Position numbers and translations under genes: made by a program. Of a stretch of DNA of 64,000 nt, positions 1-11,277 are shown one piece after another (the stretch's first letter is position 1; every line of letters starts with the position of its first letter). The notes under the pieces were generated by a model. The model worked only from the letters and a program-made list of their open reading frames with translations, was not told the DNA's origin and ran no database searches. The stretch is from Vibrio gazogenes (GTDB lineage Bacteria > Pseudomonadota > Gammaproteobacteria > Enterobacterales > Vibrionaceae): contig NZ_CP092587.1 in assembly GCF_023920225.1 (NCBI RefSeq), forward strand, positions 744,001-808,000, read 5' to 3'.

Positions 1-371
1 AAGCCGGATTGGTTGCAAGCGTTCGAGGGCCGGGAGGCGGGTACCGTTTAGGAACCGAAGCCTACGCGATTTCTATCGGACATATTATCGGTGCTGTTGA
101 TGAATCCGTCGATGCAACCAAATGTTCGGGGAAAGGCGATTGTCAGGGCGGAACGCGTTGTCTGACACATACACTTTGGTGCGATTTAAGTTCTCGTATT
201 AGTGATTTTCTCAATAATATCACCCTGGGTGATCTGATGAATGATAACGAAGTAATAGAAATTTCAGATCGACAGAATGTAGACCTTGCAATCAATCAGG
301 GACGCACGCAGCAAAAGCCGCCTTCGGTGCAAGCCGAACCTGTGCCTCTTAGAGCGAATGCTCGGTCATAA
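1..371 (+). CDS. iscR: Fe-S cluster regulator IscR (3' part, cut by window edge)
   Basis: This is the C-terminal part of the Rrf2-family [2Fe-2S] transcription factor that represses the isc operon when cluster supply is adequate. The frame is open from base 3 and the first residues read [17 protein letters not shown], the wing of the winged helix, so the start lies left of the window. The cluster-ligand region is visible as [15 protein letters not shown], with three cysteines and the following His. It lies 26 bp before iscS in the same direction, the usual operon order. Identification is from motif and context. Confidence 0.95.
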   Translation, partial: AGLVASVRGPGGGYRLGTEAYAISIGHIIGAVDESVDATKCSGKGDCQGGTRCLTHTLWCDLSSRISDFLNNITLGDLMNDNEVIEISDRQNVDLAINQGRTQQKPPSVQAEPVPLRANARS

Positions 372-397
372 TTGCTAGTTTTACATTGGAGTAGAAA

Positions 398-1612
398 ATG
401 AAACTGCCTATTTATTTTGATTATTCAGCGACATGTCCGGTTGATCATCGTGTTGCTGAGAAAATGGTTCAGTACATGACGGTTGATGGTATTTATGGTA
501 ATCCGGCATCTCGTTCTCACCGTTATGGCTGGCAGGCAGAAGAAGCTGTTGATACGGCTCGTGAGCAGATCGCAGCATTGCTGAATGCCGATTCAAGAGA
601 AATTGTTTTCACCTCGGGTGCCACAGAGTCTGATAACCTTGCGATTAAAGGTGCTGCTCATTTTTACGGTAAGAAAGGCAAGCATGTCATTACCTGTAAG
701 ACCGAGCATAAAGCCGTTCTGGATACCTGTCGTCAGCTTGAACGTGAAGGTTTTGAAGTGACCTATCTTGAGCCTGAGCCAAATGGCTTGATCGATCTCA
801 ATAAGTTGAAAACTGCGATGCGTGATGAGACTGTTCTTGTCTCCATTATGCATGTTAACAATGAAATCGGTGTGATTCAGGATATTGAAGCGATCGGTGA
901 GTTGTGCCGTGAGCACAAAATTGTATTTCATGTGGATGCTGCTCAGTCGGCCGGAAAATTACCGATTGACGTTCAACAAGTTAAAGTTGACCTGATTTCT
1001 TTATCCGGGCATAAGATATACGGTCCGAAAGGGATTGGTGCACTCTATGTTCGTCGCAAACCTCGTATTCGTCTTGAAGCGCAGATGCATGGTGGCGGAC
1101 ATGAGCGCGGATTTCGTTCAGGAACGCTCCCTACGCATCAGATCGTTGGTATGGGAGAGGCTTGCCGAATCGCCAAGGAAGAGATGCAACAAGACTATGA
1201 TCATGCGAAAAAGTTACGTGATCGGATGTTAGCTGGCCTTGAAGGGATGGAAGCGGTCACAGTCAACGGTGATCTTGAGCAGCGTCTGCCGAACAACCTG
1301 AACATTAGCTTTGCTTATGTTGAAGGTGAGTCGTTACTGATGTCTTTAAAAGACCTTGCCGTCTCGTCTGGTAGTGCATGTACTTCTGCTAGTTTGGAGC
1401 CGTCTTATGTATTACGTGCGCTAGGGATGGACGATGAACTGGCTCATAGCTCAATTCGTTTTTCATTTGGTCGTTTTACGACGGAAGAAGAGGTAGACTA
1501 CGCGGTCGAGCAAATCCGTGTAGCTGTAGATAAATTACGCGACATGTCTCCTCTATGGGATATGTACAAGGAAGGCGTTGATTTGAGTTCCGTTGAGTGG
1601 GCTCATCATTAA
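398..1612 (+). CDS. iscS: Cysteine desulfurase IscS
   Basis: This PLP-dependent desulfurase takes sulfur from L-cysteine and passes it as persulfide to IscU, TusA and ThiI. At 404 residues it has the length of the E. coli enzyme. The PLP lysine is K206 in [11 protein letters not shown], and the catalytic persulfide cysteine is C328 in [14 protein letters not shown]. The C-terminal tail that docks IscU is present. It begins 26 bp after iscR and is followed 36 bp later by iscU, so it is part of the isc operon. Confidence 0.98.
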   Translation: MKLPIYFDYSATCPVDHRVAEKMVQYMTVDGIYGNPASRSHRYGWQAEEAVDTAREQIAALLNADSREIVFTSGATESDNLAIKGAAHFYGKKGKHVITCKTEHKAVLDTCRQLEREGFEVTYLEPEPNGLIDLNKLKTAMRDETVLVSIMHVNNEIGVIQDIEAIGELCREHKIVFHVDAAQSAGKLPIDVQQVKVDLISLSGHKIYGPKGIGALYVRRKPRIRLEAQMHGGGHERGFRSGTLPTHQIVGMGEACRIAKEEMQQDYDHAKKLRDRMLAGLEGMEAVTVNGDLEQRLPNNLNISFAYVEGESLLMSLKDLAVSSGSACTSASLEPSYVLRALGMDDELAHSSIRFSFGRFTTEEEVDYAVEQIRVAVDKLRDMSPLWDMYKEGVDLSSVEWAHH

Positions 1613-1648
1613 TTTCTTCGCAGCGATAGAGGATATGAGGTAATCATC

Positions 1649-2032
1649 ATGGCATATAGTGATAAAGTAATCGACCACTACGAGAATCCACGCAATGTTG
1701 GTTCTTTTGACAACGAAGATCCAAGTATTGGTAGTGGTATGGTAGGTGCGCCTGCGTGCGGTGACGTGATGAAACTGCAAATCAAAGTTTCATCGGAAGG
1801 CATCATCGAAGATGCGAAATTTAAAACATATGGGTGTGGTAGTGCGATTGCTTCCAGCTCATTAGTTACCGAGTGGGTGAAAGGCAAATCGATTGATGAA
1901 GCGGCAGCGATCAAAAATGCTGAAATTGCTGAAGAACTTGAGTTGCCACCAGTGAAAGTTCATTGTTCGATTCTTGCAGAAGATGCGATTAAAGCAGCTG
2001 TTGCGGATTATAAGAAAAAACACGAGCATTGA
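1649..2032 (+). CDS. iscU: Fe-S cluster scaffold IscU
   Basis: This is the scaffold on which the nascent [2Fe-2S] cluster is built before transfer by HscA/HscB. It has 127 residues, the family length. The three cluster cysteines C37, C63 and C106 and the adjacent D39 are present. The LPPVK motif recognised by the HscA chaperone is at residues 99-103. It sits between iscS and iscA in the canonical order. Confidence 0.98.
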   Translation: MAYSDKVIDHYENPRNVGSFDNEDPSIGSGMVGAPACGDVMKLQIKVSSEGIIEDAKFKTYGCGSAIASSSLVTEWVKGKSIDEAAAIKNAEIAEELELPPVKVHCSILAEDAIKAAVADYKKKHEH

Positions 2033-2096
2033 TCATCGATTGAGGGAGTCTGACGGGCTCCCTCTGAAATCCACTTAGATTTGAGGTTAGAGTTGT

Positions 2097-2420
2097 ATGT
2101 CCATCACCTTAACTGAAACGGCAGCAGATCGCGTTCGTTCTTTTTTAGACAATCGCGGAAAAGGGATCGGCTTGCGTTTAGGTGTTAAAACAACAGGTTG
2201 TTCTGGCATGGCGTATGTGCTGGAGTTTGTTGATGATCTCAATGAAGAAGACCAAGTCTTTGAAAATCATGGTGTGAAAATTATTATTGACGCCAAGAGT
2301 CTCGTTTATCTTGACGGCACTCAGTTAGACTATGTGAAGCAAGGATTGAACGAAGGCTTTGAATTCAACAACCCAAATGCCAAAAGTGAATGTGGTTGTG
2401 GTGAAAGCTTTAATGTTTAA
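2097..2420 (+). CDS. iscA: Iron-sulfur assembly protein IscA
   Basis: This is an A-type carrier that binds Fe or Fe-S and delivers clusters, especially [4Fe-4S], to apoproteins. It has 107 residues. The three conserved cysteines are C35 (TTGCSGMAY) and C99/C101 in the C-terminal [10 protein letters not shown]. It is co-directional with iscU upstream and hscB downstream. The 64-bp iscU-iscA spacer contains a small hairpin (GGGAGtctgacgggCTCCC, about 2043-2061), a possible mRNA-processing or attenuation element. Confidence 0.97.
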   Translation: MSITLTETAADRVRSFLDNRGKGIGLRLGVKTTGCSGMAYVLEFVDDLNEEDQVFENHGVKIIIDAKSLVYLDGTQLDYVKQGLNEGFEFNNPNAKSECGCGESFNV

Positions 2421-2479
2421 GGCATCGGAAGTCAGGATTGATGAATGTTGAATTGGATAGCCGATGAATCAGGACTGAT

Positions 2480-3001
2480 ATGAACATGAATTATTTTGAA
2501 TTATTTGGGCTACCAACTCAGTTTGATCTGGATGGTAGCCTTCTTTCTTCTCAGTACCGAGAGTTGCAAAAGACTTTTCACCCAGATAACTTTGCCACTG
2601 CGTCAGAGCGTGAGCGTTTAGTCGCGGTCCAGAAAGCTTCAGAGATTAATGATGCTTACCAGACTCTGAAAAATGAAATTCGTCGAGCTGAGTATCTTTT
2701 AATGCTCCATGGCATTGAACTTCGGGGTGAACAACAGACCATGCAGGATCCTGAATTCCTGATGGAACAGATGTTGTTACGTGAGGAGTTGGAAATGCTT
2801 GAAAGTGCGGCAGACGCTCAGGAACAACTGATCGATTTCGAAGGGAAAGTCAGCAAAATGTACAAAATACAATTGACGACCCTGAAAGAACAACTGGCGC
2901 AATCCCATTGGGAATCGGCTGCAGATATCGTCCGAAAGCTCAAATTTATTGCCAAACTAAGAAATGAAATCGAACGCGCCGAAGAGAAACTTCTCGGCTA
3001 G
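2480..3001 (+). CDS. hscB: J-domain co-chaperone HscB
   Basis: HscB delivers IscU to HscA and stimulates its ATPase. The N-terminal J-domain carries the HPD tripeptide (TFHPDNFAT, about residue 36), followed by the helical C-terminal IscU-binding domain. Length is 173 residues from 2480, or 171 from the second in-frame ATG at 2486 (MNYFELFGLP), which matches the E. coli length. An AGGA five bases before 2480 slightly favours the first start. hscA begins 21 bp downstream. Confidence 0.96.
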   Translation: MNMNYFELFGLPTQFDLDGSLLSSQYRELQKTFHPDNFATASERERLVAVQKASEINDAYQTLKNEIRRAEYLLMLHGIELRGEQQTMQDPEFLMEQMLLREELEMLESAADAQEQLIDFEGKVSKMYKIQLTTLKEQLAQSHWESAADIVRKLKFIAKLRNEIERAEEKLLG

Positions 3002-3022
3002 TTCAGAACAAAGGAAAGCCCT

Positions 3023-4879
3023 ATGGCATTACTGCAAATCGCTGAGCCTGGTCAGAGTGCGACACCTCATCAACACAAGCTGGCTGCAGGCATTGATTTA
3101 GGTACAACAAACTCACTGGTGGCTTCGGTCCGCAGTGGTACGGCTGAAACGCTCCCCGATCAAAATGGATGGGCGATTGTTCCTTCGGTGGTGAACTATG
3201 ACCGAGATGCGGTCATCGTTGGTGTTGATGCCCGAAAAAAAGCGCAACAAGATCCTGAAAATACAGTAATTTCCGTGAAACGACTGATCGGTCGTTCACT
3301 GCATGACGTTCAACAACGTTATCCTCATTTACCTTATCTGTTTAAATCGAGCCAGAATGGCTTGCCTGTCATCCAAACAAAGCATGGGGATAAAAACCCG
3401 ATTCAGGTGTCTGCCGATATTCTCAGAACCTTGGCGCGTCGTGCAGAACAATCACTGGGTGGCGAATTAGCGGGTGTGGTCATTACCGTGCCTGCTTATT
3501 TTGATGATGCTCAGCGTGCAGGAACGAAAGAAGCGGCACTGTTAGCCGGACTCCATGTGTTACGTTTGTTGAATGAACCAACCGCTGCCGCGATTGCTTA
3601 TGGTCTTGATTCGGGACGTGAAGGGGTGATTGCGGTTTATGACCTTGGTGGCGGAACCTTTGATATCTCTATTTTGCGTTTGTCAAAAGGGGTGTTTGAA
3701 GTTCTGGCAACCGGTGGTGATTCTGCCCTTGGTGGAGATGATTTTGATCATCTGATCGCAGAACATCTCAAAGAATGTATCGGCATTGAACAGACGCTCA
3801 ATGCTGAAGAGTATCGCACATTGTTAGATGCTGCATCACAGGCAAAAGTAGATTTGTCGGACGCTGAATCAGTTGATATTTCGGTGCTTGGCTGGCATGG
3901 ACAATTGAGCCGTGAACAGTTTGAAGCGCTGATTCAACCGTTGGTGAAAAAGACGCTGATGTCATGTCGCCGTGCATTGAAAGATGCCGAGGTCGATGCG
4001 GACGAAGTGATCGAAGTGGTGATGGTCGGTGGTTCGACCCGAACGCCATTCGTCCGGGAAATGGTCGGTGAATTCTTTGGTCGTGAACCGCTGACCAGTA
4101 TTAATCCCGATGAAGTCGTGGCAATTGGTGCAGCAACGCAAGCTGATATTTTAGCTGGTAATAAACCGGATTCGGAAATGTTGTTGTTAGATGTTATTCC
4201 ACTATCGTTGGGCATTGAAACCATGGGTGGATTAGTGGAAAAAATTATCCCGCGTAATACAACGATTCCGGTTGCCCGGGCACAAGAGTTCACGACGTTT
4301 AAAGATGGTCAAACTGCAATGATGGTTCATACGGTGCAGGGAGAGCGGGAGATGGTTGCTGATTGTCGCTCTTTGGCGCGTTTCTCTTTAAAAGGGATCC
4401 CACCGATGACGGCCGGAGCTGCACACATCCGAGTGACTTATCAAGTTGATGCCGATGGTTTGCTTTCTGTAACCGCCATGGAAAAAAGTACGGGGGTTCA
4501 GGCAGAGATTCAGGTGAAACCGTCTTATGGTTTAAGTGAAGACGAAGTTGCCTCGATGCTCAGAGATTCAATGGCTCATGCAGCCGAAGACATGCAGATC
4601 CGGGCGCTGATGGAACAGCGCGTTGAAGCTGACCGTGTGATCGAAGGATTAATTGCAGCAATGCAGGCTGATGGTGATGAACTATTGGATGAGCAAGAAA
4701 AAGCAACGCTCTTAAGAGCGATTGAAATGCTGATTGCTTTGAGAAATGGTGATGATGCCAATGCGATTGAACAGGGCATTAAAGATATTGATAAAGTGAG
4801 TCAGCCATTTGCTTCACGCCGTATGGATAAATCAATTCGTGAAGCACTAGCTGGTCAGTCTGTAGATGATATTAAGTAG
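3023..4879 (+). CDS. hscA: Hsp70-type chaperone HscA
   Basis: This is the specialised Hsp70 that uses ATP to release the Fe-S cluster from IscU. At 618 residues it is close to the E. coli length. The nucleotide-binding domain shows [12 protein letters not shown] near residue 24, the [12 protein letters not shown] phosphate-binding loop and the [10 protein letters not shown] adenosine motif. The substrate-binding domain and helical lid follow. The lid lacks the EEVD-type tail, as expected for HscA. It is followed 13 bp later by fdx. Confidence 0.98.
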   Translation: MALLQIAEPGQSATPHQHKLAAGIDLGTTNSLVASVRSGTAETLPDQNGWAIVPSVVNYDRDAVIVGVDARKKAQQDPENTVISVKRLIGRSLHDVQQRYPHLPYLFKSSQNGLPVIQTKHGDKNPIQVSADILRTLARRAEQSLGGELAGVVITVPAYFDDAQRAGTKEAALLAGLHVLRLLNEPTAAAIAYGLDSGREGVIAVYDLGGGTFDISILRLSKGVFEVLATGGDSALGGDDFDHLIAEHLKECIGIEQTLNAEEYRTLLDAASQAKVDLSDAESVDISVLGWHGQLSREQFEALIQPLVKKTLMSCRRALKDAEVDADEVIEVVMVGGSTRTPFVREMVGEFFGREPLTSINPDEVVAIGAATQADILAGNKPDSEMLLLDVIPLSLGIETMGGLVEKIIPRNTTIPVARAQEFTTFKDGQTAMMVHTVQGEREMVADCRSLARFSLKGIPPMTAGAAHIRVTYQVDADGLLSVTAMEKSTGVQAEIQVKPSYGLSEDEVASMLRDSMAHAAEDMQIRALMEQRVEADRVIEGLIAAMQADGDELLDEQEKATLLRAIEMLIALRNGDDANAIEQGIKDIDKVSQPFASRRMDKSIREALAGQSVDDIK

Positions 4880-4892
4880 TTGAGATACAAAC

Positions 4893-5231
4893 ATGCCAAA
4901 GATTATTGTTTTACCTCATGAAGATCTATGTCCCGAAGGTGCTGTCCTTGAGGCAGAAGCCGGAGAAACGGTTCTTGATGTGGCGTTGAAAAATGGGATT
5001 GAGATTGAGCACGCGTGTGAGAAGTCATGTGCGTGTACAACTTGCCATGTTATCGTTCGGGAAGGGTTTGATTCACTGGATGAAAGTGATGAGCTGGAAG
5101 ACGATATGCTGGATAAGGCTTGGGGGCTTGAGCCAGAGTCTCGTCTGGGGTGCCAGGCGAAAGTGACCGATGAAGATCTGGTCATTGAAATCCCTAAATA
5201 TACATTGAACCATGCAGCGGAAGAGCATTGA
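4893..5231 (+). CDS. fdx: [2Fe-2S] ferredoxin Fdx
   Basis: This adrenodoxin-type ferredoxin supplies electrons for cluster assembly on IscU. It has 112 residues. The ligand cysteines are C42, C48, C51 and C87 (ACEKSCACTTC and RLGCQAK), and C46 is the extra non-ligand cysteine. It lies 13 bp after hscA and 32 bp before iscX, in the isc operon. Confidence 0.97.
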   Translation: MPKIIVLPHEDLCPEGAVLEAEAGETVLDVALKNGIEIEHACEKSCACTTCHVIVREGFDSLDESDELEDDMLDKAWGLEPESRLGCQAKVTDEDLVIEIPKYTLNHAAEEH

Positions 5232-5263
5232 TTTTGCCGTTGCTCCGTATCTGATAGGAACGA

Positions 5264-5461
5264 ATGATGAAGTGGATTGATTCACGGGATATTGCTATCG
5301 AACTATGCGACCTTTATCCTGATGTTGACCCGAAAAGTGTACGCTTTACCGATTTACATCAATGGGTCATGGATTTGGATGATTTTGATGATGAGCCAAA
5401 TCATTCGAATGAAAAAATTCTGGAAGCAATTATTCTGTGTTGGATGGACGAAGTCGATTAG
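5264..5461 (+). CDS. iscX: IscX, small acidic Fe-S assembly modulator
   Basis: IscX is a small acidic protein (65 residues from the first ATG; 64 if the adjacent second ATG is used). It binds IscS and iron and tunes the rate of cluster assembly. The DLHxWVxxLxxFxDxP pattern ([16 protein letters not shown]) is the family signature. It is the last gene of the isc operon and is followed by a strong terminator at 5506-5534. Confidence 0.96.
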   Translation: MMKWIDSRDIAIELCDLYPDVDPKSVRFTDLHQWVMDLDDFDDEPNHSNEKILEAIILCWMDEVD

Positions 5462-5505
5462 GTTGCCATCCTTGCATTCAGAGTGTTTGTAAAATAAATC
5501 TCGTC

Positions 5506-5534
5506 AAAAGCGGATCTTTACAGGTCCGCTTTTT
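5506..5534 (+). terminator. Intrinsic terminator of the isc operon
   Basis: AAAAGCGGA (5506-5514) pairs with TCCGCTTTT (5525-5533) and runs into a T-tract. It lies 45 bp after the iscX stop and before pepB. Confidence 0.88.
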
Positions 5535-5629
5535 ATCAATTTGACATGTTTGCCAGATATAATGGTAAATTGTCTGAGTGAACTAGGAAAAAATAAGTGG
5601 CAAAAAGTGAAAAAAGACAAGGAGAGGCC

Positions 5630-6916
5630 ATGTCTGTAAATATGTCAGTATCAATTAGCCAAGAGAAAGCCCCTGAACAGTGGGGAGAGACGGCGACAGT
5701 TTCTTATTCCGAATCCGGTGTGACCATTCATATCGATCCATCATCTACCCCGCTCGCAACGATTCAGAAAGCTGCCCGAAAAATGGATGGGCAAAGTTTA
5801 CGTAATATTTCATTAATTGGTAGTGATTGGGATTTAGAGCGAATTTGGGCTTTTTATCAAGGATATCGTGATCCGAAAAAATTAAACACATTGACATGGG
5901 AAGCGCTTGCTGAAGATGATCAGCGAGAACTAGAGGCTCGGATCAAAACATCTGACTGGGCAAGAGATGTCATTAATAAGAGTGCGGAAGAGGTTGCCCC
6001 TCGACAGTTGGCAACGATGGCTGCTGAATTTGTGAAGTCTCTCGCGCCTGACTCGGTTTCTTATCGTATCGTCAAAGATAAAGATTTACTTTCTGATGGT
6101 TGGGCAGGCATTTTTGCTGTCGGGCGCGGCTCTGAACGGACTTCAGCGATGCTGCAATTGGATTTCAATCCAACGGGTGATGAGAATGCCCCCGTGTATG
6201 CCTGTCTGGTCGGCAAAGGTATTACATTTGATTCGGGTGGTTATAGCCTGAAACCATCGAACTTCATGTCATCAATGAAATCGGATATGGGTGGTGCTGC
6301 GTTGGCTACCAGTGGTTTAGGACTAGCGATGTTACGCGGTCTGAATAAACGGGTGAAACTGATTCTGTGCTGTGCGGAAAATATGGTGTCCGGACGCGCA
6401 CTGAAGTTGGGCGATGTGATTACCTATAAGAATGGTAAAACGGTTGAAATCATGAACACCGATGCGGAAGGGCGTTTAGTGTTGGCCGATGGTCTGATCT
6501 ATGCGAGTGAACAAAACCCAGAGATGATTATTGACTGTGCAACGCTGACCGGTGCGGCGAAGACGGCATTGGGTGTTGACTACCATGCACTGATGAGTTT
6601 TGACGAAAGTTTAAGTCATCAGGCACTTTCCGTTGCGAAAATGGAAGATGAACGTTTATGGCCGCTGCCACTGGAGTCATTCCATCGTGACATGTTGTCT
6701 TCTAGTTTTGCCGATCTATCAAATATCAGCGCTTCTGACTATACGCCGGGTGCCAGTACCGCAGCTGCATTTTTGTCGCATTTTGTTGAAGATTACCGCA
6801 AAGGTTGGTTACATTTCGATTGTGCCGCGACTTACCGTAAATCAGCCACGGATAAGTGGGCTGCGGGTGCAACGGGGATTGGCATTCGTACTTTGGCTCG
6901 TTTATTGACTGACTAA
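5630..6916 (+). CDS. pepB: Aminopeptidase B (M17 family)
   Basis: This cytosolic leucyl-aminopeptidase-family enzyme uses two metal ions and cleaves N-terminal residues from peptides. The M17 signature [14 protein letters not shown], which carries metal ligands and the catalytic Arg, is present. The metal-binding [15 protein letters not shown] segment lies before it. The frame opens at a GTG at 5597, but the ATG at 5630 has a good ribosome site (AAGGAGAG) and gives 428 residues, close to the family length, so that start is chosen. It follows the isc cluster, as is typical for Vibrio. Confidence 0.94.
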   Translation: MSVNMSVSISQEKAPEQWGETATVSYSESGVTIHIDPSSTPLATIQKAARKMDGQSLRNISLIGSDWDLERIWAFYQGYRDPKKLNTLTWEALAEDDQRELEARIKTSDWARDVINKSAEEVAPRQLATMAAEFVKSLAPDSVSYRIVKDKDLLSDGWAGIFAVGRGSERTSAMLQLDFNPTGDENAPVYACLVGKGITFDSGGYSLKPSNFMSSMKSDMGGAALATSGLGLAMLRGLNKRVKLILCCAENMVSGRALKLGDVITYKNGKTVEIMNTDAEGRLVLADGLIYASEQNPEMIIDCATLTGAAKTALGVDYHALMSFDESLSHQALSVAKMEDERLWPLPLESFHRDMLSSSFADLSNISASDYTPGASTAAAFLSHFVEDYRKGWLHFDCAATYRKSATDKWAAGATGIGIRTLARLLTD

Positions 6917-6971
6917 AATAAAATTCAGATCTTGATATTTGAATAACAATAGAGAAAGAAAGGACAATTTT

Positions 6972-7409
6972 ATGGCATTAGAGAGAACGTTTTCTATCAT
7001 TAAACCCGATGCTGTAGAGCGTAATCTGATTGGTGAAATTTATCATCGTATTGAAAAAGCCGGATTGCAGATTATTGCGGCGAAGATGGTACATCTGACT
7101 GAAGAGCAGGCGAGTGGTTTCTACGCTGAGCATCAAGGCAAACCATTTTTTGAGCCGCTCAGAGAGTTTATGATTTCCGGACCCATCATGGTACAGGTAC
7201 TTGAGGGTGAAAATGCCATTGCTCGCTACCGTGAGCTGATGGGAAAAACCAACCCGGAAGAAGCTGCTTGCGGCACGCTGCGCGCAGATTACGCACTGAG
7301 CATGCGTCTGAATTCTGTTCATGGTAGTGATAGTGAAGATTCTGCTGCCCGGGAAATCGCTTTTTTCTTCCCTGATTCAGAAATCTGTCCAAGAGTATCT
7401 CAGTCATAA
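6972..7409 (+). CDS. ndk: Nucleoside diphosphate kinase
   Basis: Ndk transfers the gamma phosphate of ATP to nucleoside diphosphates through a phosphohistidine. The active-site His is in NSVHGSDS. The [15 protein letters not shown] start is typical. The ATG at 6972, preceded by AAAGGA, gives 145 residues, against the usual 141-143. A GTG/TTG-type start further upstream is unnecessary. A strong terminator follows at 7443. Confidence 0.97.
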   Translation: MALERTFSIIKPDAVERNLIGEIYHRIEKAGLQIIAAKMVHLTEEQASGFYAEHQGKPFFEPLREFMISGPIMVQVLEGENAIARYRELMGKTNPEEAACGTLRADYALSMRLNSVHGSDSEDSAAREIAFFFPDSEICPRVSQS

Positions 7410-7442
7410 TTGAACGTTGTTATCATTGAAAGATGCAGTTGA

Positions 7443-7470
7443 AAAACCCCGCTTAAAGCGGGGTTTTGTT
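7443..7470 (+). terminator. Intrinsic terminator after ndk
   Basis: AAAACCCCGC (7443-7452) pairs perfectly with GCGGGGTTTT (7458-7467) across a 5-nt loop, with a T-rich 3' side. Confidence 0.92.
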
Positions 7471-7555
7471 ACTTATTCACAGGGCTTGTTGTCAGTGCTC
7501 AAAGGCTGTACAATTCGCGCCCTGAATTTGATGTACGGCTTTTCTGAGAGGCACC

Positions 7556-8680
7556 ATGACCACACAAAAAATTAATCTGCTTGATTTTGATCGTACAGCT
7601 TTGCGTCAGTTTTTCACTGAAGAGCTGAACGAGAAAGCGTTTCGTGCTGATCAAATCATGAAGTGGATTTATCACTTTGGTTGTGATGACTTTGAACTGA
7701 TGACCAACATTAACAAAAAGCTGAGAGAGAAACTGAAAAATCGCTGTGAAATTAAAGCGCCACTGGTTTCAGAAGCTCAGCATTCATCGGATGGTACGAT
7801 CAAATGGGCGATGCGGGTTGGTGACCAAGATGTCGAGACCGTTTATATCCCGGAAGATGATCGGGCCACATTATGTGTGTCATCTCAAGTTGGTTGTGCA
7901 CTGGAATGTAAGTTCTGTTCTACAGCACAACAAGGATTCAACCGTAATTTACGCGTTTCCGAAATTATTGGGCAAGTCTGGCGTGCTGCACGTGAAATCG
8001 GTATGGAAAAAGAGACTGGCCGACGTCCTATCACTAACGTTGTGATGATGGGCATGGGTGAACCCTTACTCAACATGAAAAACCTGCTTCCTGCATTGGA
8101 GATTATGCTGGATGACTTAGGATTCGGGTTATCCAAGCGTCGAGTGACTGTGTCTACATCTGGTGTTGTTTCCGGACTGGAACAGATGACCGGACGGATT
8201 GATGTTGCGTTGGCGATCTCTCTTCATGCACCGAATGATAAACTGCGCAGTGAAATCATGCCGATTAATGATCGGTGGGATATTCAGGATTTTCTGTCCT
8301 CTGTACGTCGTTATATCGCCTCGTCAAATGCGAACCGTGGCAAAGTAACGGTTGAATATATCCTGCTTGATCATGTCAATGACGGGACGGAACACGCTCA
8401 CGAACTGGCGGAATTAATGAAAGATACGCCATGTAAGATAAACCTGATCCCATTCAATCCTTATCCGGGATCGCCATATCGGAAACCAAGCAACTCCCGT
8501 ATTGATCGATTCATGAAGACCTTAATGGGACATGAATACACCGTAACGGTTCGTAAAACGCGTGGGGATGATATTGACGCAGCTTGCGGCCAGCTTGTCG
8601 GAGATGTCATTGATCGGACCAAACGGACTCGGTTATTGACTGAGCAGGAAAATGCAATTCCGATTAAAGCGGTTCAATAA
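7556..8680 (+). CDS. rlmN: 23S rRNA/tRNA adenine-C2 methyltransferase RlmN
   Basis: This radical-SAM enzyme methylates A2503 of 23S rRNA and A37 of some tRNAs at C2. It has 374 residues. The radical-SAM cluster motif CX3CX2C is at C114, C118 and C121 (CALECKFC), followed by [10 protein letters not shown]. The second catalytic cysteine, which carries the methyl group, is in [11 protein letters not shown] near the C-terminus. It starts 86 bp after the ndk terminator. The next gene would normally be pilF/pilW, but here a 450-bp gap follows. Confidence 0.97.
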   Translation: MTTQKINLLDFDRTALRQFFTEELNEKAFRADQIMKWIYHFGCDDFELMTNINKKLREKLKNRCEIKAPLVSEAQHSSDGTIKWAMRVGDQDVETVYIPEDDRATLCVSSQVGCALECKFCSTAQQGFNRNLRVSEIIGQVWRAAREIGMEKETGRRPITNVVMMGMGEPLLNMKNLLPALEIMLDDLGFGLSKRRVTVSTSGVVSGLEQMTGRIDVALAISLHAPNDKLRSEIMPINDRWDIQDFLSSVRRYIASSNANRGKVTVEYILLDHVNDGTEHAHELAELMKDTPCKINLIPFNPYPGSPYRKPSNSRIDRFMKTLMGHEYTVTVRKTRGDDIDAACGQLVGDVIDRTKRTRLLTEQENAIPIKAVQ

Positions 8681-9130
8681 TTTCGGTTGCATATAGCTTT
8701 CTCTGACGCGGGTGTTTATTTTTTATGATTAAAACGGTCCCGTGTCGAAATCTCCTCCATTTTATATGTTTAACTTCCTTTATTGGTGCTTTTTGAGCGT
8801 ATATTTTATCTCTGTTCAAGAAGTGCGATGAGTTGATAAAAGTCGTCTTCTTGCCTGTATCACTCAGTGTTTAGCCCTCTTTTGTGTCAATTTTCCGAAA
8901 AACTTAGATTTGACCGAGTCTTCTTCCTTAATTCATTGTTGTTTCAGTTTTAATATCCTTTAGAATGACGATTGTGTGTATCAAAATTATTTGAGTTATT
9001 GATAATATTGACGCTAAGATGAACTTTATTTTGTGCTGGAACGGAAATAAGCTATCCCAAAAGAACTAAAATCAATAAAGCGCTATGCTTATTATAGAGT
9101 TACAGCAAAGAGACAAGAGATAGACGCTAC
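8681..9130 (+). other. 450-bp AT-rich gap where pilF/pilW is expected
   Basis: No open frame with protein-like composition was seen here on either strand. The stretch is AT-rich and ends in the promoter/leader of rodZ. In E. coli and most vibrios a type IV pilus lipoprotein gene (pilF/pilW) lies between rlmN and rodZ. I see no recognisable TPR-coding remnant. Confidence 0.6.
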
Positions 9131-9133
9131 GTG

Positions 9134-10114
9134 ATGACAGAATCAGAAATAGTAAAAGAAGAAGATAACCAGATAGGCCCCGGCACACTTCTTAAACAGA
9201 AGCGCGAGTCTCTCGGGCTGACTCAAAAGCAGATCGCGGACAAGCTTCGGCTACGTCTGACGATTATACAATCGCTTGAGGAAAATAATTTTGATATCGA
9301 CAAGGTATCAACATTTACAAGAGGTTATGTTCGTTCTTATGCCAAACTGGTTGGAATTGATGAGCCGGAAATACTCACAGCGTATGAGCATTACTGTGGT
9401 GTGACTGCCCCTGACTTATTGATGACCAGCTTTTCAAGAAAAACGACTCGAGAGCAGCATAACAGCCGGATTAATCTGATTACGGTTGGGATTGTTGCCA
9501 TTGTGATCGGTATTTCATCGGTCTGGTGGTATCAAAACCAAAAACAGGACACCCTTATTCCAGCTCAGACCCAGACATCATCACAACAGGATCAAGTTGC
9601 GGGTTCGTCGGGAGATAAGAAGACTGATGGCTTTACGACGGTGCGAGATTTGACTCAGTCACCCCAAGAGTCATCTAAGACTGAGAATGCAGCGTTACCT
9701 GCAGAAGAGCCAGAAGCAAACGTCGCTGATGACACTGCTGTCGCTGAACCTGAATCGGCACAACCTTCGCAAGACGAGCAGGAAGCGGTGACCGATGAAA
9801 CCGATACCGCGTCAGCGGAGCCGGTTGCTTCCGATTCAGCAACACCTCCCGCAGATGAGCCGCAGTCTTCAGTTGCATTGACTGCTTTGACCATGAATTT
9901 TGCGAATGATTGTTGGGTTCGCATCACTGATACAAACGGTAAAACGTTAGTGATTGGATTGAAGAAAGCGAATCAATCTGTTCAGCTTCAGGGAGAAGCA
10001 CCATTTAAGGTTATTTTAGGGGCTCCGGAAAGTGTTTCTATGACATTTGCAGGTGAACCTGTTGACCTTTCTGGGTATACTTCAGGCAAAGTAGCCAGAT
10101 TTAGCTTACCTTAG
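9134..10114 (+). CDS. rodZ: Cell-shape protein RodZ
   Basis: RodZ is a bitopic inner-membrane protein that anchors MreB filaments and sets rod shape. The domain order is a cytoplasmic Cro/C1-type helix-turn-helix (about residues 18-80), a basic stretch, one membrane segment near residues 115-135, a low-complexity Pro/Glu/Ser-rich periplasmic linker (about 140-250) and a C-terminal beta domain (DUF4115 type). GTG at 9131 and ATG at 9134 are adjacent possible starts. It is followed 8 bp later by ispG. Confidence 0.93.
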   Translation: MTESEIVKEEDNQIGPGTLLKQKRESLGLTQKQIADKLRLRLTIIQSLEENNFDIDKVSTFTRGYVRSYAKLVGIDEPEILTAYEHYCGVTAPDLLMTSFSRKTTREQHNSRINLITVGIVAIVIGISSVWWYQNQKQDTLIPAQTQTSSQQDQVAGSSGDKKTDGFTTVRDLTQSPQESSKTENAALPAEEPEANVADDTAVAEPESAQPSQDEQEAVTDETDTASAEPVASDSATPPADEPQSSVALTALTMNFANDCWVRITDTNGKTLVIGLKKANQSVQLQGEAPFKVILGAPESVSMTFAGEPVDLSGYTSGKVARFSLP

Positions 10115-10122
10115 ACAAAAAT

Positions 10123-11250
10123 ATGCAATATGAGTCTCCAATAAAGCGTCGCCGTTCGACACGTATCTACGTTGGCGATGTTCCTATCGGCGATGGTGCT
10201 CCCATCGCAGTTCAGTCGATGACAAATACGAGAACAACCGATGTCGAGGCAACGGTTGCTCAAATCCATTCACTGGAAAAAGTCGGTGCAGATATTGTTC
10301 GGGTTTCAGTTCCGACCATGGATGCAGCGGAAGCATTCCGAGAAATTAAGAAGCGTGTATCGATTCCTTTGATCGCCGATATTCATTTTGATTACCGTAT
10401 TGCACTTCAGGTTGCTGAATACGGTGTCGATTGTTTACGGATCAACCCGGGGAATATCGGCCGTGAAGAGCGAATTCGTGCCGTTGTCGATTGCGCTCGA
10501 GATAAAGGCATTCCCATCCGAATTGGTGTCAATGGTGGGTCATTAGAAAAAGATATTCAGCAGAAATATGGTGAACCAACAGCCGAAGCGCTGGTGGAAT
10601 CCGCAATGCGTCATGTTGATATTCTTGATCGACTCAATTTTGATCAATTTAAAGTGAGTGTGAAAGCCTCCGATGTTTTTCTGGCCGTTGATTCTTATCG
10701 TTTGTTGGCTCAGAAAATCGATCAACCTTTACACTTAGGGATCACCGAAGCCGGTGGCGCGCGCGCGGGGGCGGTTAAATCATCCGTTGGGCTGGGCATG
10801 TTGCTTGCGGAGGGGATTGGCGATACGTTGCGTATTTCGTTGGCGGCAAATCCGGTCGAAGAAATTAAAGTCGGTTTTGATATCCTCAAATCTCTGCGGA
10901 TTCGTTCTCGGGGAATCAATTTTATTGCCTGTCCGAGTTGTTCCCGTCAAGAGTTTGATGTCATCGGCACCGTCAATGCACTGGAAGAGCGTCTTGAAGA
11001 TATCCTTACACCAATGGATGTCTCGATTATTGGCTGTGTCGTCAATGGTCCCGGAGAAGCCGAAGCTTCACATTTGGGCATTGCGGGTAGCAATCGCAAA
11101 AGTGCATTTTATGAAGATGGGATCCGCCAGAAAGAACGGTTCGACAATGATGATTTAATTCATCAGCTTGAAGCAAAAATTCGGGCAAAAGCGTCAATGC
11201 TCGACCAGCAAAATCGCATTCAAGTCACTCAAGTCGAAGACAACAATTAA
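10123..11250 (+). CDS. ispG: 4-hydroxy-3-methylbut-2-enyl-diphosphate synthase IspG
   Basis: This [4Fe-4S] enzyme of the non-mevalonate isoprenoid pathway converts MEcPP to HMBPP. It has 375 residues. The cluster cysteines are in [13 protein letters not shown] (CxxC) and [11 protein letters not shown]. The N-terminal part is a TIM barrel starting with [15 protein letters not shown]. It is tightly linked to rodZ (8 bp) and lies 27 bp before hisS. Confidence 0.98.
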   Translation: MQYESPIKRRRSTRIYVGDVPIGDGAPIAVQSMTNTRTTDVEATVAQIHSLEKVGADIVRVSVPTMDAAEAFREIKKRVSIPLIADIHFDYRIALQVAEYGVDCLRINPGNIGREERIRAVVDCARDKGIPIRIGVNGGSLEKDIQQKYGEPTAEALVESAMRHVDILDRLNFDQFKVSVKASDVFLAVDSYRLLAQKIDQPLHLGITEAGGARAGAVKSSVGLGMLLAEGIGDTLRISLAANPVEEIKVGFDILKSLRIRSRGINFIACPSCSRQEFDVIGTVNALEERLEDILTPMDVSIIGCVVNGPGEAEASHLGIAGSNRKSAFYEDGIRQKERFDNDDLIHQLEAKIRAKASMLDQQNRIQVTQVEDNN

Positions 11251-11277
11251 TATCATGATGAATTTACGGTAATCCTT

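Noticed and set aside
9655..9927. Minus-strand frame rich in Ser/Ala opposite rodZ
   Set aside because: It is the antisense reading of the low-complexity Pro/Glu linker of rodZ.
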